Source of the DNA: an uncultured Candidatus Melainabacteria bacterium
Lineage (GTDB): Bacteria; Cyanobacteriota; Vampirovibrionia; Gastranaerophilales; Gastranaerophilaceae
Direction: 5' to 3'
Assembly: GCA_934754505.1 (NCBI GenBank)
Contig: CAKVIE010000003.1
Location: 1-64,000, forward strand
DNA: 64,000 nucleotides
Shown: piece after piece, positions 6,763-16,079 of the stretch
How the letters are laid out: every line of letters starts with the position of its first letter
How positions within the stretch are numbered: position 1 is the first letter of the stretch
Made by a program: the position numbers and the translations under genes
The notes under the pieces: model-generated
Seen by the model: the letters and a program-made list of their open reading frames with translations, nothing else
Told to the model about the DNA's origin: nothing
The model's database searches: none

Positions 6763-8091
6763 ATGGAAAATAATATAAATGAAGAAATGCAGGAAAGGAA
6801 GCCGACTTTCAAAGCCTTAATACCTTTTTTGGTTTTTGTAATTTTTTATTTAGGCTTTTCTTTAGCTGTTCATGACTTTACAAAAGTTCCTATGGCTGTT
6901 GCATTTATAATTGCATCAGCTGTGGCTTTGACATTAAATCACAAAGAAAAATTAAGCCGCAAAATAGATTTTTTCGCAATGGGAATGGGGCACAAAGATA
7001 TTATGCTTATGTGTCTGATTTTTATTTTAGCAGGGGCTTTTACCGCAACTGCACAAGCTATCGGAGCGGTTGAGGCGGCTGTTACTATTGCACAACATTT
7101 TATTCCTCAGGAATATATGGTGTCAGGATTATTTGTTATATCTTCATTGATTTCATTAGCAATAGGAACATCTTGCGGAACAATAGCAGCTTTAGTGCCG
7201 ATTGCCGTAAGTTTGTCATCGGCATTAGGTTTGAATGCAGGAGCTGCAATAGGGGCAACTGTTGGCGGAGCTATGTTTGGGGATAATTTGTCTTTAATCT
7301 CCGACACCACAATCGCCTCGACAAGAACTCAAAATGTTGAAATGCGTGACAAAATGATTTATAACTTCAAAATCGTTCTTGTTCCTGCACTTTTAACCGT
7401 TTTGATATATACGGCAAGTGTCTTTACAAACTTTTCAGGAGAATTTCAGGCTACCTCTCCGACAATTCATTCTTACATAAAAATCATTCCTTATTTATTC
7501 CTTTTATTTTTAGGAATTGCAGGCAAAAATGTTATGTTTCTTCTCCTTTCCGGAATAGGCTTAAATTCAATAATAGGAATTTACTATGGAAATTTTGATA
7601 TAGCAGGGTTATTCGGCTTAATCGGGCAAGGTACGGAAAGTATGGCAAGCATAATTATTGTTGCAATGCTTGCAGGCGGACTTCTTCAAATGGTTCGCTA
7701 TAACGGTGGAATTACATACATAATAAACTCAACGGCAAACTTTATAAAAAACAAAAAACTTTGCGAATTCGGTATCTGCATTTTAGTAGGACTCACAAAT
7801 TTATTTACGGCAAATAATACGGTTGCAATAATTACCGCAGGCCCTATCGCTAAAGAATTAAGCAGAAAATATGAACTTGACCCGAAAAGAGTTGCAAGTT
7901 TGCTTGATATAACTTCGTGCAGTGTGCAAGGTATTATTCCTTACGGAGCCCAAATCCTTATTGCAACAGGCTTGGCATCATCTTTGTCGATAAGTTCTTT
8001 TACGATTATAAAAGGTTCTATCTATCCTTTTTTGGTAGGTTTGACAATGCTTATCTCAATTATATTTTTAAAGCAGAAAGATTTAAAATAA
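6763..8091 (+). CDS. Na+/H+ antiporter, NhaC family
   Basis: 442 aa from the ATG at 6763, which has AAGGAT six bases upstream; the in-frame ATG at 6688 lacks a ribosome binding site and sits at the predicted transcription start. A cytoplasmic N-terminus is followed by about ten to twelve hydrophobic segments. The diagnostic GAMFGDNLSLISDTTIAST stretch (about residues 180-198), with the Asp residues expected to bind the cation, identifies the NhaC/MleN group of inner-membrane Na+(or amino/organic acid)/H+ exchangers. It probably serves Na+ and pH homeostasis. It stands alone, bounded by its own promoter and a bidirectional terminator. The exact substrate is not certain. Confidence 0.88.
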   Translation: MENNINEEMQERKPTFKALIPFLVFVIFYLGFSLAVHDFTKVPMAVAFIIASAVALTLNHKEKLSRKIDFFAMGMGHKDIMLMCLIFILAGAFTATAQAIGAVEAAVTIAQHFIPQEYMVSGLFVISSLISLAIGTSCGTIAALVPIAVSLSSALGLNAGAAIGATVGGAMFGDNLSLISDTTIASTRTQNVEMRDKMIYNFKIVLVPALLTVLIYTASVFTNFSGEFQATSPTIHSYIKIIPYLFLLFLGIAGKNVMFLLLSGIGLNSIIGIYYGNFDIAGLFGLIGQGTESMASIIIVAMLAGGLLQMVRYNGGITYIINSTANFIKNKKLCEFGICILVGLTNLFTANNTVAIITAGPIAKELSRKYELDPKRVASLLDITSCSVQGIIPYGAQILIATGLASSLSISSFTIIKGSIYPFLVGLTMLISIIFLKQKDLK

Positions 8092-8093
8092 TA

Positions 8094-8120
8094 AAAAATC
8101 CGCTTTTATAGCGGATTTTT
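8094..8120. terminator. Bidirectional terminator
   Basis: AAAAATCCGC, 7-nt loop, GCGGATTTTT. It lies between two convergent genes, with T-tracts on both strands. Confidence 0.92.
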
Positions 8121-8143
8121 ATTTTTGAATTTTGTTGAAATTT

Positions 8144-10213
8144 TTATTTTATTTTTTTCTTCTGAAATTTGATAAAATCTTCATCTTGTCCGTTTTCTTC
8201 AAATGTCAAGTCAGTAACGGAGTCTTTTGCATCTTCTGCTTTTTGTATTGCTGCTTCTTTCATTTTTGCAAAAGATTTATTTTCTGCAACTGCTGATTGG
8301 TAATCAACTTCTTTGGTATAAGCACTTTCTGCTGTTAAAGAATCAGCTTTGCTCAAGAAAGATAATGCTGAATCCAAATCAACATTTTGGACATTTAATG
8401 TTTCCGTTCGGACACTGCTTTTTGCCGTTTTTGAAGTATCATTATTTTGAGAAGTTACATACGTCGGAGAATCCAATTTTGCATTCCAAATATCGGCATA
8501 TTCTCTTGTTTCACCGTTGACTTTAAATGTTGCACCTTCTTGGGTCATAATATTATTATTTCTGCCGTCAAAGTTTTTCGTTAATTTCGTATCATTTGTT
8601 TGTGCAAGGTTAATTTCTGTTATGCCTAATTCTTCAAGCGATTTTGCTTCTCCGCCGTAGCCGTTGGTCATAACTAAACCGTATTTTTCTTGTAAATATT
8701 TTAAATCATCTTTATCTAACTTGTTATCATTTACACCGTCAATAAGATTTTCTTTTTGAGCAAGTGCTTTTAATGCTTCAAAGCCGTTTGCATAACCGTC
8801 TTTAACCCCGTCGCCGTCGAGGTCGGTATTATCGCCGAATAATTCACTTCCGTCTTCACCTGCGATACCGTTTCCGTCTTTGTCAAATGCCAATACCCAT
8901 TCAGCAGAATTGTTGATTGTGTCGAGTTTTCCGTCACCGTCAATATCGTATCTCATTGTAGATGCGGTAGTGTTGACTCCGTCGCCGTCCACGTCAAACG
9001 ATAACGGTGAACATGTTGTATAGCATTTTTGCGTACTGCAAGCACTGCCGTCTGTCAAACATTCATTGACTTCCGAGAAAGTATAAACAGCTCTGCCTTG
9101 ACCTTCTGCGGCATCTTGTATTCCGTTCATATAACCGCTTCCGCTCGGAACAATATCAGCACCTCTCAAACCTGAGCCTGTTGAACCGTATTTTCTTGCC
9201 AAACTTGTTGCTGAGCCGCTGCTTGTCATTTCATAGAAATGGAAACTTCCGTCTTGACCTTTTGCTGCAACATATTTCGGGCTTCCGTCAGAAAGTTTTT
9301 CCGTTAAATCGATGTTGTTATCCGTTACCAATGCTTTTTCTGCATCGGAAATTTGAGCCAAAACTTCGCCTGCGGTAAGACCTGAACCGTTTAATTTTGA
9401 AATTTGGGTTTTAACAGTTTGAAGTTGAGTGTCTTGAGCTTCAATTTCTGTATTTTTTGCATCTAACTTGGTTTTTGTAGCTGATGCGGCTTTTTGCTTA
9501 ATTGAAATATCATCAGCTAAAGAACGAACTGTTTTTGTTTGAGATTTTATATCAGAAAGCAATGAGTTGACTTCATCAGCAAGGCTTACAGCATCAGAAT
9601 TTAAAGAATCCAACGCACTGTAATTGCCTATTCCTGCACTGTTTAATTGTTTGTTTAAAAATGCATCAAAATCGTCGCCGTCTTTTTCAGGGTCATAATT
9701 GTTGATTGCAGATTGAGTAATATCATTTATTTTGCCATCATAACGTTTTTGTTCTGCTTGTTGTTCGTATGCAATTTCTTCGTTTAAGTCGGCTAATTTA
9801 TTTTGTTTGTCGTCAAATTCTTCTTCTAATTCCGAAAGTTTATCCGTTTCGGCTTTATACTGTTCGTTTAATTGCTCAATTTCTGCATTTTGTTGATTTA
9901 ATAAATTTTTAAGTTCATCAGCTTCTTGTGTTAATTGAGTAATAAGGGCTTCTATGGCTTCTTTTTGTTGTGTAAGTTCTTCGGCAGAAGCGGTTGTTGT
10001 TTCGCCGGTTGTGTTGGTTGCAGTTGTTGTTGTATTATTCGTGACTGTACCGGCATCATCAAGATTGCCGTCTGTCTGCAAAACAACAGCTTCATCTTGA
10101 GTTTCTTGCAGAGCGGTGGCTTTTTGTTCTAATGCTTGTTTAATTTGAGTTGCATTTGTGTTTTTTGCCGCTATTGCATTTAATGTTCCAACTGAGCTTA
10201 TGTCTAAAGCCAT
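8144..10213 (-). CDS. Large coiled-coil protein with Asp-rich Ca-binding loops
   Basis: 689 aa from the ATG at 10213; GAGGAA lies six bases upstream and inside the longer in-frame reading from 10228, which decides the start. There is no signal peptide. Residues about 80-285 are heptad-rich coiled coil broken by a short NYDPEKDGDDFDAF loop. Residues about 405-480 carry tandem Ca-binding-type loops: DVDGDGVNTT, DIDGDGKLDT, DKDGNGIAGEDG and DLDGDGVKDG, preceded by a Cys-rich patch (CSTQKCYTTC). The C-terminus is charged and helical. The Asp-loop module resembles that begun in the truncated gene at 5018, suggesting a family of related proteins. Such proteins are often secreted without a Sec signal, but no secretion genes are seen here. 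Function unknown. Confidence 0.8.
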   Translation of the reverse strand: MALDISSVGTLNAIAAKNTNATQIKQALEQKATALQETQDEAVVLQTDGNLDDAGTVTNNTTTTATNTTGETTTASAEELTQQKEAIEALITQLTQEADELKNLLNQQNAEIEQLNEQYKAETDKLSELEEEFDDKQNKLADLNEEIAYEQQAEQKRYDGKINDITQSAINNYDPEKDGDDFDAFLNKQLNSAGIGNYSALDSLNSDAVSLADEVNSLLSDIKSQTKTVRSLADDISIKQKAASATKTKLDAKNTEIEAQDTQLQTVKTQISKLNGSGLTAGEVLAQISDAEKALVTDNNIDLTEKLSDGSPKYVAAKGQDGSFHFYEMTSSGSATSLARKYGSTGSGLRGADIVPSGSGYMNGIQDAAEGQGRAVYTFSEVNECLTDGSACSTQKCYTTCSPLSFDVDGDGVNTTASTMRYDIDGDGKLDTINNSAEWVLAFDKDGNGIAGEDGSELFGDNTDLDGDGVKDGYANGFEALKALAQKENLIDGVNDNKLDKDDLKYLQEKYGLVMTNGYGGEAKSLEELGITEINLAQTNDTKLTKNFDGRNNNIMTQEGATFKVNGETREYADIWNAKLDSPTYVTSQNNDTSKTAKSSVRTETLNVQNVDLDSALSFLSKADSLTAESAYTKEVDYQSAVAENKSFAKMKEAAIQKAEDAKDSVTDLTFEENGQDEDFIKFQKKKIK

Positions 10214-10350
10214 GATTATTCCTCGCAAATATTACATACGTATATACATGTATATTAAAACAAGTTTATAAATCAGTTTGCGTAAATATTGCAATTGTTA
10301 AGTAAATATTGTTGTTTTTTTTGAAAAAGTATTTAATAATGATAAGTTTT

Positions 10351-10770
10351 TTACTCGAAAGTTCCTATTTTGTTCCCGTACTTATCATAATGAGTTGTTC
10401 TGCCGTTTGAGTCGGTTCTGAAAGAGCCTGTTTTGTTTCCGTATTTATCGTATTGTGTTGTTACTCCGTTTGAATTTGTTTTGAAACTGCCTGTTTTATT
10501 TCCGTATTTGTCGTAAGAATTGTAGCCTGATGAGGTTTTTTGGTAACTGCCTGTTTTTGAGCCATATTTATCATAAGCGTTATAACCGCTTGAAGTTTGT
10601 CGGTAAGTGCCTGTTTTAGATGAATATTTATCATATTGAGTTATGGTCGTGCCGTCGCTGCGGAAAGAGCCTGTTTTTGAACCGTATTTGTCATACGAGT
10701 TAATTGTCGAACAAATACTGTAATTTGTTGTAATCATTAAGATGAAGATAGAAAATAATAATTTTTTCAT
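10351..10770 (-). CDS. Exported YDKYG-repeat protein
   Basis: 139 aa. A clear signal peptide (MKKLLFSIFILMITTNYSIC) is followed by six tandem repeats of 19-20 residues built around YDKYGxKTGxF, e.g. YDKYGSKTGSYQKTSSGYN, reaching the C-terminus. The spacing of Tyr, Gly and Lys suggests a repetitive beta structure related in style to YD/RHS or WG-type repeats. I cannot assign a family with certainty. The protein is very hydrophilic and probably periplasmic or surface exposed. The repeats are also visible as DNA repeats of about 60 bp, so copy number could vary between strains. Confidence 0.78.
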   Translation of the reverse strand: MKKLLFSIFILMITTNYSICSTINSYDKYGSKTGSFRSDGTTITQYDKYSSKTGTYRQTSSGYNAYDKYGSKTGSYQKTSSGYNSYDKYGNKTGSFKTNSNGVTTQYDKYGNKTGSFRTDSNGRTTHYDKYGNKIGTFE

Positions 10771-10803
10771 AATTAGAAACCCTTTGACGCATTATTTTAA
10801 ACA

Positions 10804-10922
<119 letters not shown>

Positions 10923-10944
10923 ATGTATTTGAATATGTATATTT

Positions 10945-10973
10945 ATAATATTAAAACCGCTTTTATATGTCAA
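10945..10973 (-). promoter_or_regulatory. Promoter of tRNA-Ser
   Basis: On the minus strand TTGACA (10968-10973), 17-bp spacer, TATTAT (10945-10950). It is near consensus for the housekeeping sigma factor and useful as a local reference. Confidence 0.85.
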
Positions 10974-11007
10974 CTTATTTATTTCTATTTCTCAATTTTT
11001 GCAAATA

Positions 11008-11031
11008 AAAAGACCGAATTTTTCGGTCTTT
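11008..11031 (-). terminator. Terminator of the small XRE gene
   Basis: AAAGACCGAA and TTCGGTCTTT form a perfect 10-bp stem with a 3-nt loop. On the minus strand it is followed by TTTTATTT. Confidence 0.9.
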
Positions 11032-11057
11032 CAAACTAATATTCTAACCATTTCCTT

Positions 11058-11288
11058 TTAACCGTTTATTATTAAGTCGAGTTTTGTCTGTACCGGTTCT
11101 GCTTCAAACAAATCTCCGACCGAACAACTCAAAGCCTCACATAATCTGTCCATATTTTCATAAGAGGGCTGCGTTCTTCCGCTTGCCCAAGAATATACGG
11201 TTTGTTGAGGAAGATTTAAAACCTTTGCAAGTTTATAAAGACTCCAGCCTTTTAATTCTTTTACGGTTTCTCTAATCTTAATCTTCAT
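11058..11288 (-). CDS. Small XRE-family helix-turn-helix regulator
   Basis: 76 aa from the ATG at 11288, which has GAGG five bases upstream; an in-frame ATG 11 codons earlier has no ribosome binding site. The HTH is visible as SLYKLAKVLNLPQQTVYSWA then GRTQPSYENMDRLCEALSC, a Cro/CI-type domain that fills almost the whole protein. The C-terminal 15 residues are a short acidic/hydrophobic tail (DLFEAEPVQ). Its target is unknown. Two similar direct motifs, TATACCATT, lie upstream at about 11328 and 11360 and could be its own operator. Confidence 0.88.
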   Translation of the reverse strand: MKIKIRETVKELKGWSLYKLAKVLNLPQQTVYSWASGRTQPSYENMDRLCEALSCSVGDLFEAEPVQTKLDLIING

Positions 11289-11615
11289 TTCGTCCTCTCT
11301 GCAAATAGATATATTCAACACTTACATATACCATTATATGTTTGTTACAAAAATTAATATACCATTTGATACAAATATCAGTTCTTTGTAGGAGAGGCTT
11401 TTGGCGGTTTAGATTTTTTTAACAGCCGAAAAGTCTTTTTATGAAAGAATTGTCACAATTTTTTAATTTGGTGTCATTTTTTTTTACTCAAATGTTTTAG
11501 TGTTTATAAATTACTGTAATTAATGTAGGTATAATTTTAAAAATTTATATATAATAGACTTGTAAGAATTTGATATATAGAAAAAAATCCTTAAATATCA
11601 AGTGGGGATGAAAAG
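11289..11615 (+). other. Divergent promoter region upstream of the TPR operon
   Basis: No gene. It holds the XRE gene promoter region and, for the TPR operon, a TATAAT at 11550-11555 (another at 11530-11535) without a convincing -35. The leader of about 55 nt ends in GTGGGGATG spaced from the ATG at 11616. A palindromic AT-rich stretch is present but no recognised riboswitch. Confidence 0.45.
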
Positions 11616-12704
11616 ATGACAAGAAAAAGTAAAATAATAGCGGCAGCAATAATAATAGGTTTTGGAATGCAGGCATTTGCGGCGAATTTGTGTCCGCAGG
11701 CAGTAAGAGTTGCAATTAATAAATATAAAGCACAAGATTACATCGGCTGTATTCAAGATTTGGAAGAATATTCCGAAGATGACCCGTCTAATGCCGTTGC
11801 ATATTATTATACCGGTATTGCTTATATGAATGTCGGAATGCGTGATAAGTCAATCGAGGCGTTTAATAAAGTTGCAACAATAAACAGTGTGCCGATTTTG
11901 TCATCTTATGCAATTCAGGCTACAAATTGTATGAATAACAGTATTGTTCCTTGTAAATATAAAAAATATTCAAAAGCGGAAATCGAAGAACTTGTTCAAG
12001 ACCCTGCGGCATTTTTTGCAAAGAAAGCTGCTGAGCCTGAAGATGCTGCACCTGTCGCTGATATTGAAGATACTTCGGATATCGACAGATTAATTCAAGG
12101 TAAATATCCTGATAACATTCACCCTGATGCAAGAAAAGTTATTCAAGAAACAAAACTTCAACAGGAACAGGATCGTTTGAATGCTGAATTGAATCAGAAA
12201 TCAAAAAAAATTAATAAAACAAATGAATCGAAACCTCCTAAAAAATCAGATGCTTCGGAAAATAACGGAGCTAAATTAGCGTTTGATAATGTTTCGGACA
12301 AAGAAATAGCACAAGCTGTAAGAGTTTTAAGCAAAGCAGGTTATAAATTTGTATCTCCCGAAACATCTTCTGCAAATGTAAAAGTTGCCGCTGATAATTC
12401 AGCAAAAGAAGAAGTTAAAAGCGAAGCTGATGTGAATAGAAATTTGTACAAGCAAATGGCAACACAATTTTCTATGAATGATGAGGCTATGCAAATGGCT
12501 ATGATGTTCGGCGGTAATACAAACAGAAACAATAATTCTTTTAACTCAATGTTACCTTTGTTGTTATTGCAGGAACAGCAAAATAATGCTGACGGTAAAC
12601 AACAAGGCGGTAGAAAAATCAGTCCTGAAATGTTAAAAACAATGATGATGTCACAAATGATGAACGATTTCAGTTTTGATTTTGACAACGACAAAGATAA
12701 GTAA
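11616..12704 (+). CDS. Exported TPR protein
   Basis: 362 aa. A signal peptide (IIAAAIIIGFGMQAFA, cleavage near residue 23) leads into a TPR region, residues about 25-105 (YKAQDYIGCIQDLEEY, AVAYYYTGIAYMNVGMRD, SIEAFNKVATIN). Beyond this is a low-complexity Lys/Asn linker (about 180-225), a small helical segment (DKEIAQAVRVLSKAGYKF), and a Met/Gln/Asn-rich C-terminus (MAMMFGGNTNRNNNSF ... KMMMSQ-like). It is periplasmic, probably a scaffold for protein-protein contacts. It is followed after 26 bp by a second TPR gene and then clpC. No specific partner can be named. Confidence 0.8.
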   Translation: MTRKSKIIAAAIIIGFGMQAFAANLCPQAVRVAINKYKAQDYIGCIQDLEEYSEDDPSNAVAYYYTGIAYMNVGMRDKSIEAFNKVATINSVPILSSYAIQATNCMNNSIVPCKYKKYSKAEIEELVQDPAAFFAKKAAEPEDAAPVADIEDTSDIDRLIQGKYPDNIHPDARKVIQETKLQQEQDRLNAELNQKSKKINKTNESKPPKKSDASENNGAKLAFDNVSDKEIAQAVRVLSKAGYKFVSPETSSANVKVAADNSAKEEVKSEADVNRNLYKQMATQFSMNDEAMQMAMMFGGNTNRNNNSFNSMLPLLLLQEQQNNADGKQQGGRKISPEMLKTMMMSQMMNDFSFDFDNDKDK

Positions 12705-12730
12705 TTTCTGTGTATGGTTTAGTGTAAGGC

Positions 12731-13405
12731 ATGAATAGAAAAGACATTTTAAAAGTAGTATATGAACAAAAAGATTACGAACTTGCTGAAAAGTTATGTT
12801 TTGCAAAGCAAGATGACGAATCTTTGAAATTGCTTGCAAGAGTTCTTTTTTATGAGCATAAATTTGAAAGAGCGGAAGTGCTTTTTAAGAAATTGCATAT
12901 GTTTGCAGAATACGGCTATTGCAAACTTTATCAAAATGATAAAAGTTCTGCGGACAAAATTTGGTTTGCTCAAGAAGACACATCACCTTTGATACTGTGG
13001 ACAAAGGCTTTATCAGGATTTTTAGAAAAGCAGCCGCAACGCATACCGACTTTTTTTCAGATAAGAAATTTTTATGAAACAGATTTGGACATGTTGATGA
13101 GTTTGAATATGACAAAATATGCGGAAAATCTGATTAACAGTATCCAATATTTTGCAGATGTAAATCTTGAAGTCTATAAATTTACGGCAAGAGTTTTGTT
13201 TAATCACAATTATTTCGGGCTTGCGGAAAAATTTATCCAAACAGCAAAAAGCTATGTATATGAAGATACGGAATTACATTTTATAGAAGCACAAATACGC
13301 TTGTCACAACACGAAAGAATGGCAGCGGTAAGGTCGCTTAGAAATTTGCTTGAATTTGAACCTGAATATTTCCCTGCAAAGCAATTATTGAACAATATAA
13401 AATAA
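12731..13405 (+). CDS. Cytoplasmic TPR-like protein
   Basis: 224 aa without a signal peptide or membrane segment. Helical repeats of about 34 residues are recognisable (YELAEKLCFAKQDDESLKLL, HKFERAEVLFKKLHMFAEYG, NYFGLAEKFIQTAKSYVYED, RMAAVRSLRNLLEFEPEYFPA), typical of TPR-type solenoids. It follows the exported TPR gene by 26 bp and is probably in the same operon. A weak AAGG lies directly before the ATG. The clpC promoter begins 12 bp after its stop codon. Function unknown. Confidence 0.75.
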   Translation: MNRKDILKVVYEQKDYELAEKLCFAKQDDESLKLLARVLFYEHKFERAEVLFKKLHMFAEYGYCKLYQNDKSSADKIWFAQEDTSPLILWTKALSGFLEKQPQRIPTFFQIRNFYETDLDMLMSLNMTKYAENLINSIQYFADVNLEVYKFTARVLFNHNYFGLAEKFIQTAKSYVYEDTELHFIEAQIRLSQHERMAAVRSLRNLLEFEPEYFPAKQLLNNIK

Positions 13406-13417
13406 TTATTAATTTTA

Positions 13418-13446
13418 TTGGCAATATTACAAGATTGTTGTATTAT
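13418..13446 (+). promoter_or_regulatory. clpC promoter
   Basis: TTGGCA (13418-13423), 17-bp spacer, TATTAT (13441-13446), leading to a 24-nt leader with GGAAAG before the ATG. No CIRCE or CtsR-like box is visible. Confidence 0.7.
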
Positions 13447-13477
13447 GATATTATAAGACGACAATTGGAAAGAAATC

Positions 13478-16024
13478 ATGTTTGAACGTTTTACAGAAAA
13501 AGCAATTAAAGTAATAATGCTTGCTCAAGAAGAAGCCCGCAGATTAGGTCATAACTTTGTCGGCACGGAACAGGTTCTTCTCGGATTAATCGGAGAAGGA
13601 ACGGGTGTTGCGGCTAAGACGTTAAAATCTATGGGCGTAACTTTGAAAGATGCAAGAGCTGCAGTCGAAGAAATTATCGGCCGTGGTGCAGGTTTTGTTG
13701 CTGTTGAAATTCCGTTTACTCCAAGAGCAAAAAGAGTTTTGGAATTATCATGGGACGAAGCAAGACAACTCGGACATAATTATATCGGCACGGAACACTT
13801 ACTTTTAGGTTTAATAAGAGAAGGTGACGGTGTTGCAGCGAGAGTATTGGAAAATTTAGGCGTCGATTTGAACAAAGTTCGTACTAATGTTGTTAAAATG
13901 TTGGGCGAAATAAAAGGCGGAGCAACGACGGCAGGCGGAACGACATCAAGTTCATCTGCTGCAACCCCCGGCGGAAAAACAAAAACTCCGATGCTTGATG
14001 AATTCGGTACTGATTTGACATTGGCAGCTGCGGAACAAAGGCTTGACCCCGTAGTTGGCAGAGAAAAAGAAATTGAACGTGTAATACAGATTTTGGCAAG
14101 AAGAACCAAAAATAATCCTGTATTGCTCGGCGAACCCGGTGTCGGTAAAACAGCAATTGCAGAAGGATTGGCAATAAGAATTGTTAATTCGGAAGTTCCT
14201 GATTTGCTCGACGGCAAAAAAGTTATCCAACTTGATATGGGACTTTTGATTGCGGGTACAAAATATCGTGGTGAGTTTGAAGAACGTCTTAAGAAAATTA
14301 TGGACGAAATCAGACTTGCAGGTAACGTAATTCTCGTAATTGATGAAATGCATACTTTGATAGGTGCAGGAGCTGCAGAAGGTGCAATTGATGCGGCAAA
14401 CATTTTGAAACCCGCATTATCAAGAGGCGAAATTCAAGTTATCGGTGCAACTACAAACGATGAATATCGTAAGTACGTTGAAAAAGACCCTGCACTTGAA
14501 AGACGTTTCCAACCGATAGTTATTGAAGAACCTTCTGTTGACGATACGATTGAGATTATCAAAGGGTTAAGACACAAATACGAAGATCACCATAAATTGC
14601 ACATTTCAGATGAAGCAATAACAGCTGCAACGGAATTATCATATAAATATATCGCAGACAGATTTTTACCTGATAAAGCTATCGATATTATCGATGAAGC
14701 TTGCTCAAAGGTCAGAATTCAAACGAGTACGTTGCCTCCCGAAGGTAAAGCTCTTGAAAAAGAACTCAAAGAAATTATCAAGAAAAAAGAAGAATCTATC
14801 AGAAATCAAGAATTTGAAACTGCTTCAAATTTAAGAGATGAAGAAGCTGATTTGAAAGATAAAATCCGTGAAGTTTCGCAAAAATGGCGTGATGAAAACG
14901 AAGCTAACAAACCGACAGTTACAGCTGAACAGGTTGCAGAAGTTGTAAGCACGATGACAGGTATTCCGACAACGAAGATTACCGAAGGCGAAAGCGAAAG
15001 ATTATTGAAGCTTGAAGAAACACTTCACGCAAGAGTAATTGGTCAAGACCAAGCGGTTGTAGCTATTTCAAAAGCTATCAGACGTGCAAGAGTCGGACTT
15101 AAAGCTCCGAACAGACCTATCGGAAGTTTTATTTTTGCAGGACCTACGGGTGTCGGTAAAACTGAACTTGCGAAAGCACTTGCAGAAGCTGTATTCGGTT
15201 CGGAAGACAATATGATAAGAGTTGATATGTCAGAATTTATGGAAAAACATTCAACTGCAAAACTTATCGGTTCTCCTCCGGGATATGTCGGATATGATGA
15301 CGGCGGTCATTTGACTGAAACTATCAGAAAGAAACCTTATTCGGTTATTTTGTTTGATGAAATCGAAAAGGCTCACCCTGATGTATTCAATATAATGTTG
15401 CAAATTCTTGATGACGGAAGATTGACAGACGCAAAAGGCCGTCACATCAACTTCAAGAATACGATTATCATTATGACAAGTAACGTCGGTGCAAGTATGA
15501 TAACAACAGGCTCGAAGTTAGGCTTCTCGGTCGGCGATGATGAATCTAAATCAAAATATGAACATTTGAAAGATACAGTTGCCGAAGAAATGAAGAAAGC
15601 TTTCAGACCCGAGTTCCTCAACAGAATTGATGAAACGATTGTATTCTCTCACTTGTCTAAACCCGAAATCAGACAAATTGTTGATTTGTTGTTTAAGGAT
15701 TTATTCAAGAGATTGGAAGCTCAAGACTTGCAAATCGAAGTATCTGATGAAGTTAAGGATTATCTTGCAGAGGACGGATATTCGGAAGCTTATGGTGCAA
15801 GACCGCTTAAACGTCTTATTCAGAAAAAGGTTGAAGACGGATTGGCAGAAGAAATTCTCGGCGGTCAGTTGAAAGCAGGTAAAAAGATATTGTTGACACT
15901 TGAAGATAAGAAAATCAAGTTTGCGACAGTAGATGCAGATGAAAAAGCTCCTGAAACAAAGGAAACGACAGATGTAAAGCCTGCAGAAGAAGCACAAAAG
16001 GCAGCTGACGAAAAAGAAGAATAA
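13478..16024 (+). CDS. clpC: ATP-dependent Clp protease ATPase subunit ClpC
   Basis: 848 aa, normal for ClpC. Two Clp N-terminal repeats occupy residues 1-145 (GHNFVGTEQVLLGLIGEGTG and GHNYIGTEHLLLGLIREGDG). AAA1 has Walker A GEPGVGKT near residue 218, a UVR-type mid-segment (about 425-460) and AAA2 has Walker A GPTGVGKT near 555. It forms a hexamer that unfolds substrates for ClpP and needs adaptors in many bacteria. The N-terminal domain sequence is strikingly like cyanobacterial ClpC. The C-terminus carries a 25-residue Glu/Lys/Ala-rich tail. It has its own promoter and a strong terminator. Confidence 0.98.
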   Translation: MFERFTEKAIKVIMLAQEEARRLGHNFVGTEQVLLGLIGEGTGVAAKTLKSMGVTLKDARAAVEEIIGRGAGFVAVEIPFTPRAKRVLELSWDEARQLGHNYIGTEHLLLGLIREGDGVAARVLENLGVDLNKVRTNVVKMLGEIKGGATTAGGTTSSSSAATPGGKTKTPMLDEFGTDLTLAAAEQRLDPVVGREKEIERVIQILARRTKNNPVLLGEPGVGKTAIAEGLAIRIVNSEVPDLLDGKKVIQLDMGLLIAGTKYRGEFEERLKKIMDEIRLAGNVILVIDEMHTLIGAGAAEGAIDAANILKPALSRGEIQVIGATTNDEYRKYVEKDPALERRFQPIVIEEPSVDDTIEIIKGLRHKYEDHHKLHISDEAITAATELSYKYIADRFLPDKAIDIIDEACSKVRIQTSTLPPEGKALEKELKEIIKKKEESIRNQEFETASNLRDEEADLKDKIREVSQKWRDENEANKPTVTAEQVAEVVSTMTGIPTTKITEGESERLLKLEETLHARVIGQDQAVVAISKAIRRARVGLKAPNRPIGSFIFAGPTGVGKTELAKALAEAVFGSEDNMIRVDMSEFMEKHSTAKLIGSPPGYVGYDDGGHLTETIRKKPYSVILFDEIEKAHPDVFNIMLQILDDGRLTDAKGRHINFKNTIIIMTSNVGASMITTGSKLGFSVGDDESKSKYEHLKDTVAEEMKKAFRPEFLNRIDETIVFSHLSKPEIRQIVDLLFKDLFKRLEAQDLQIEVSDEVKDYLAEDGYSEAYGARPLKRLIQKKVEDGLAEEILGGQLKAGKKILLTLEDKKIKFATVDADEKAPETKETTDVKPAEEAQKAADEKEE

Positions 16025-16041
16025 TTCAAATTCTAAAATAT

Positions 16042-16070
16042 AAAAGCCGACTTGAAAAAGTCGGCTTTTT
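16042..16070. terminator. Bidirectional terminator after clpC
   Basis: AAAAGCCGACTT, loop GAAA, AAGTCGGCTTTT with T-tracts on both strands, between convergent genes. Confidence 0.95.
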
Positions 16071-16079
16071 GTTTGCATT

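Noticed and set aside
13780..14403. Long minus-strand ORFs inside clpC
   Set aside because: Antisense shadows of clpC; no start signals and no recognisable protein.
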